Source: Slackia isoflavoniconvertens (GTDB lineage Bacteria; Actinomycetota; Coriobacteriia; Coriobacteriales; Eggerthellaceae). Taken from it: a stretch of DNA of 36,550 nt. This document shows, one piece after another, positions 33,048-36,550 of this stretch. The first letter of the stretch is position 1; each line of letters opens with the position of its first letter. Position numbers and translations under genes: made by a program. The notes under the pieces were generated by a model. The model made no database searches, was not told where the DNA came from, and saw nothing but the letters and a program-made list of their open reading frames with translations. The stretch lies in the NCBI RefSeq assembly GCF_003725955.1, contig NZ_QIBZ01000019.1:1-36550 (forward strand), in the 5' to 3' direction.

Positions 33048-36000
33048 CTACTTCTTTTGAACGAGCTTTATTTGAATTGCCTCAAGGCGCAGGCCCCGCC
33101 CCGTCGTTCCCGCTTCTTCACCATCGCAGCACCAATCAAGCCAGCCGTAATCCTGAACATGCGCCCGGTAGGCAATAGAATAACGTTCGGCGATATCGCC
33201 TGTGAGCCTCAGTTTTATGGCTTCCATCTGCAATCCACGACCCGTAGTGCCCGCGACTCCGCCGTTGGCAGACCAATCCATCCAACCAATATTAGCCACA
33301 TGGGCCCGGTACTCTATGCCGCCATCATATTCCATACCAGACAGCGAAGCGACAAAGGCCTCCATGGCAAATCCTCGGCCAACGGTGCCGATATATGAAT
33401 CGGGGCCAAGCTCGCCTTGCCATCCAATGTTTGCAACATGAGCCTGACACACGGGGGACTTACGATATGCCGGCTCATCGGTATTGCCGGGAGCAGCCTC
33501 CCCTTTCCCAACCAAGCGCACCTCAAAGGATTCCGCTCGCAGCGCATACCCAGTAGTTCCTGCCACTTCACCGTTTTTCGCCCAGTCGAGCCATCCATAG
33601 TTTTGGCAATGAACGCGATAGTAGAGATCGTACTTGTCGGCCATGTCCCCGTAGAGCCGCATCTGCAATGCCTCGATGCTACGCGCTTGCCCAGTTGTTC
33701 CGGAAACGGAGCCATCTTTGGCCCACGAGCTCTCCCAGCCAAGGCCTGAAACATGCGACCGGTATTCAATTCCTCCATCATAAGGCGCATTCTGAACTTC
33801 CACCTTCAAGGCCTCAAGTGCTTCGGCCTTTCCAGTTGTTCCGGCGATGGAGCCAGTTTTCGCCGACGGAAGCCACCCTTCTTCAGAAACATGGGCCGTC
33901 GAAAGGACGTCGGTATTCCCACGATTCACCTTCACGATAGACGGCGCCCCAACGGGCTGCTTCTTATAAAACGAAATCGAAGCACTATTCCTAGAGTAGA
34001 TAGCGAAGTCGTATTCACCGCTTGCCAAGATTTCGTCAGAAAACTCGACAAGATAGCAGGTGTCCCCATCGGCACACAACTCCTTGTATTGCGCATTGGA
34101 CGAGTCGCTTATGGGAGATGCGAACCAATCCATCACTGAATAATCGATGCTGCTATCGGGGCTAAGGGCATTCTCCTTTGTCATATTCCACAAACCGCCC
34201 GCCATACTGGCATCTGCGGAATTATAAGTGCTCGAGCCATAGCCCGACAATCCAATTTCGGGATTGAAGAAGAGAATAAGCTCCGCCGCAACCGAAGAAT
34301 CGACATCGGTAATACCCAGAGAATCCAGTTGAGTCTGTTTTTCTGGGTACATTCCGGTTGGCGTATTCGGATGGCCCTTGTAATAATATAAATAATTATC
34401 CCCATAATACGTTTCAGTCAATTGAGCGTAGTCTTTGAAATTTTGCTCATAGTAAACGTACGTGCCTAAAAACATCATGGCTTTCTTGCCCTGGGCGACA
34501 GCATCGTTGAAGTATCCGTCGTTGAAATTATAAAGAGTTTTGAGCGACGAAACCGCTGATTCGCCCCTGCCCTCCAAGGAAGAAAGCATCGACGCAACAT
34601 TCTTCCTCTTTACCGCGGGGTTGGATGCGATTTCGTTCGCGAACGCGTTATTATCGCCGCTCGTAAACAAATTTGTTCTTGTCATCCACCATTCGGCGCC
34701 TGGTTCAATCGTCAGAACAGCGTGCATCGAATCCCAATGATCGTGATAGTCGGAATAGTTCGAGCTAACCGCGCCACTCTGGTATTCAGCCGCTTTTGCT
34801 GCATTCCACTCTGAAATAAGAGCGGATTCTTTGGCATACGGATCGGAGATATCGAAAGCCTTGTTCGTAAACACGTATGTTGCGGAACCGTCCGAGAGCA
34901 GAGTTATTGAATAATTGCCATCAGGAATTCCGTTTGCATAAATAATCCTATGAATCAGAGCACAGGTAATATCGTTGATATAGAGGTGAAATTTCGAATC
35001 AGGGTTCAGTTCGTGAAGCGCCGCAACATAATCCGCGAAAATGGACCAGTCGCTCGACGTCGCGTTCTCGCTTTCCGTCATAAAAGGCATTGCATACATA
35101 CCATCAGGAAGCGAAGACCAGTTGTACGCAGATGGACGATCGAGCATAACGATAGACGGAATGCTGTCGCCATCTGGCAAGGAAGAGATGTCCCAATATG
35201 CCAGGGAGTAAAGAACCACGGGGAACGATGCACTCAAAGGAGCAAGGTTGTATTCGTCAGCAACTATGCCCACCTTTTCGTGCTGGGTGGCCTTCACCGT
35301 GCCATCTTTTATATAGTCGATCGAAACATCAAATGGTCCATATGTCTCAAAGTCGACAACCAATTCGGACGCATCAAGAGCGGAATCGAAAACCACGCTG
35401 CGAGTAACCCTGCCACGATATAACATTTCGCCACTTACACGCACGGAATCCGCGAGTCCCAAGGCCTTAATCGAAGCCAAATCAGACCAACTGAGAGAAC
35501 AGGAGGTCGTTTGGCCGACTTGGTTGACCAACGCGCTCAAAATATCGGAAGGAATAAATGCCCCAGTGGTATCGCCGGGTGCTGCCATACCTTTGTTCAC
35601 AAGCTGAATTTGAATCGCTTCAACATGATAAGCCCAGCCCGTTGAGCCCGCCGGATTGCCGTTGCAAGCCCAACCAAGCCATCCAAAGTTAGCGACGTGT
35701 ACCCTGTAATAGACATCGTAAGAATTCGCCAATGCGCCAGAAAGACGGATCTTGATTGCCTCCAGCCCTAAAGAACGACCCATCGTTCCTGTAACCTGAT
35801 TGTTTGATCTTGAGAAATCGCCCTCCCAACCCAAATTGGAAATATGGGAACTGTATTGGATATCAAGATTTGGGTTGGAAGACTGAATTCTAAGAGCTTC
35901 GATAGCTTTCGCCTGCCCCACTGTGCCGGCAATATCGCCATTGGAAACCACCGATTGCCATCCAACGTTAGAGACATGCGCGTCATACGAAACATCTGGC

Positions 36001-36317
36001 ACGCCTTGAGCGGACGAGGTCGAATCGGAAGGCGTCCACATTGTATCGGCTGCCGATTCGGCAGGCGTAAGTTGCCCCCCCCCCGTAGAATCATTCTTGC
36101 TTCCTTGTTCCAAAGGCGAATCGTTTACTTCGCCAGAATCGATCGCATCATTATCGATGGAATCATCGGACGTTAAAACATCAGCCGATTCAAGCTGGCT
36201 ACTCCCCGTCGACGAAATATGTTCATCTCCATAAGCTACGGCGCAAATCGGGGTAAAAAATGTCAAAGCAATCGTTAGCAACCAAACAAGCGAAACATGA
36301 ACCGGTCTTATCAACAT
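33048..36317 (-). CDS. Secreted ChW-repeat protein with an embedded sialyltransferase-like (GT80/GT52-type) GT-B domain
   Basis: A 1089-residue exported protein. The signal peptide is MLIRPVHVSLVWLLTIALTF with cleavage near AVAYG. The longer frame up to 36485 lacks an RBS, whereas ATG 36317 follows GGGGG. A Ser/Asp-rich linker leads to one ChW triad (about 107-248), an Ig-like segment (about 255-360) and then a domain at about 362-770 that matches the bacterial sialyltransferase pattern. D476 sits in LLSDGSATYV (the D/E-D/E-G motif), H649 in YYYKGHPNTP, and S695-S696 in LSGYGSSTY. Two more ChW triads end the protein (about 800-1088). The three motifs and their spacing resemble Pasteurella PmST1 (GT80). 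A secreted location is odd for a CMP-sialate-using enzyme, so the true reaction is open. It is monocistronic, ending at a strong terminator. Confidence 0.8.
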   Translation of the reverse strand: MLIRPVHVSLVWLLTIALTFFTPICAVAYGDEHISSTGSSQLESADVLTSDDSIDNDAIDSGEVNDSPLEQGSKNDSTGGGQLTPAESAADTMWTPSDSTSSAQGVPDVSYDAHVSNVGWQSVVSNGDIAGTVGQAKAIEALRIQSSNPNLDIQYSSHISNLGWEGDFSRSNNQVTGTMGRSLGLEAIKIRLSGALANSYDVYYRVHVANFGWLGWACNGNPAGSTGWAYHVEAIQIQLVNKGMAAPGDTTGAFIPSDILSALVNQVGQTTSCSLSWSDLASIKALGLADSVRVSGEMLYRGRVTRSVVFDSALDASELVVDFETYGPFDVSIDYIKDGTVKATQHEKVGIVADEYNLAPLSASFPVVLYSLAYWDISSLPDGDSIPSIVMLDRPSAYNWSSLPDGMYAMPFMTESENATSSDWSIFADYVAALHELNPDSKFHLYINDITCALIHRIIYANGIPDGNYSITLLSDGSATYVFTNKAFDISDPYAKESALISEWNAAKAAEYQSGAVSSNYSDYHDHWDSMHAVLTIEPGAEWWMTRTNLFTSGDNNAFANEIASNPAVKRKNVASMLSSLEGRGESAVSSLKTLYNFNDGYFNDAVAQGKKAMMFLGTYVYYEQNFKDYAQLTETYYGDNYLYYYKGHPNTPTGMYPEKQTQLDSLGITDVDSSVAAELILFFNPEIGLSGYGSSTYNSADASMAGGLWNMTKENALSPDSSIDYSVMDWFASPISDSSNAQYKELCADGDTCYLVEFSDEILASGEYDFAIYSRNSASISFYKKQPVGAPSIVKVNRGNTDVLSTAHVSEEGWLPSAKTGSIAGTTGKAEALEALKVEVQNAPYDGGIEYRSHVSGLGWESSWAKDGSVSGTTGQARSIEALQMRLYGDMADKYDLYYRVHCQNYGWLDWAKNGEVAGTTGYALRAESFEVRLVGKGEAAPGNTDEPAYRKSPVCQAHVANIGWQGELGPDSYIGTVGRGFAMEAFVASLSGMEYDGGIEYRAHVANIGWMDWSANGGVAGTTGRGLQMEAIKLRLTGDIAERYSIAYRAHVQDYGWLDWCCDGEEAGTTGRGLRLEAIQIKLVQKK
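33051..33920 (-). repeat. Two C-terminal ChW triads of the sialyltransferase-like protein
   Basis: Six ChW units, ending at the protein C-terminus with a unit (HVQDYGWLDW, then EEAGTTGRG) directly before the stop. Several carry cysteine near the second W. Boundaries are approximate. Confidence 0.85.
35575..36000 (-). repeat. N-terminal ChW triad of the sialyltransferase-like protein
   Basis: Three ChW units between the acidic linker and the Ig-like segment. The third has GWLGWACNGNPAGSTG and ends in LVNKGMAAPGD, the same triad-closing linker seen in the other two proteins. Confidence 0.85.
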
Positions 36318-36504
36318 GCCGCCCCCAATCGTGATCGTCTTTCTAAATAAAGCAATTAGACCATATAACAGGAGGAACCGCCATCGGTAACGTAAAATTC
36401 TTTGCGCACTTTGAAAGCTGAACACGCCCAGAAAAGAGAAAGGACATGGCGCGTGCCGTCGGTATGATTTGAGTGTCGAATTCAATCATGCTAGGAGGCA
36501 GGCC

Positions 36505-36550
36505 ATGTCCAACCCAATCGTATCATTCGACGAGGAGGCGGTGAAGTCCG
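36505..36550 (+). CDS. Start of a gene cut by the window edge, possibly a transposase
   Basis: An ATG with a perfect AGGAGG six bases upstream opens a plus-strand frame MSNPIVSFDEEAVKS that runs off the window. The N-terminus resembles IS256-type (mutator) transposases of actinobacteria as I remember them, but 15 residues cannot prove it. If correct, the inverted end of the element would lie between about 36390 and 36500. Confidence 0.4.
   Translation, partial: MSNPIVSFDEEAVKS

Noticed and set aside
26907-36000. Repeated similar units that might suggest a CRISPR array or tandem DNA repeat
   Set aside because: The similarity is at protein level (ChW units of about 45-50 residues) with divergent DNA. 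There are no short identical repeats with unique spacers.

Overview
The window looks like a chromosomal surface-polysaccharide and cell-wall region of a Gram-positive actinobacterium, most likely a gut-type Coriobacteriia (Eggerthellaceae-like). The clues are a fused RmlC-RmlD enzyme, very large secreted proteins built from ChW (hydrophobic-W) repeats, LicA/LicC/LicD genes, and mixed base composition around a moderate GC. The taxonomic call is inference from gene content; there is no rRNA or other marker gene.

Layout. 1-2950: a trigger-factor-like gene without a PPIase domain (+) and a convergent GNAT acetyltransferase (-), separated by strong hairpins, then about 1 kb of non-coding DNA with inverted repeats, a possible small transcript and a terminator. 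2951-5131: two family-2 glycosyltransferases (+). 5197-8527: a polytopic membrane protein and a membrane acyltransferase (-). 8691-13048: dTDP-L-rhamnose synthesis (rfbA, rfbB, fused rfbCD; -), interrupted between rfbA and rfbB by a RelA/SpoT-like synthetase domain gene overlapping a small DUF6718-like gene. 13565-19287: an operon (-) of a wHTH-LicC-LicA-wHTH-LicC fusion, an ethanolamine-type permease and a YtcJ-type amidohydrolase. 19453-24709: a tightly overlapping six-gene operon (-) of GT2, DUF2304, LicD, Wzx-like flippase, GT4 and a second LicD. 24841-26031: a divergent GT4 (+). 26355-36317: three giant secreted ChW-repeat proteins (-). One is an amidase plus glucosaminidase, one an NlpC/P60-like peptidase, and one carries an embedded sialyltransferase-like GT-B domain. 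At the right edge a new (+) gene starts, possibly a transposase.

How it may work together. Rhamnose and other sugars are activated and assembled on a lipid carrier by the GT2/GT4 enzymes and exported by the flippase. An imported amino-alcohol (choline or ethanolamine) would be phosphorylated (LicA), activated with CTP (LicC) and placed on the glycan by the two LicD proteins. Next door lie secreted wall hydrolases carrying 9-15 ChW repeats. This layout parallels the pneumococcal lic genes plus choline-binding proteins, but with a different repeat family. The central hypothesis is that ChW repeats dock on the LicD-decorated glycan. No priming glycosyltransferase, chain-length regulator or ligase gene was recognised in the window.
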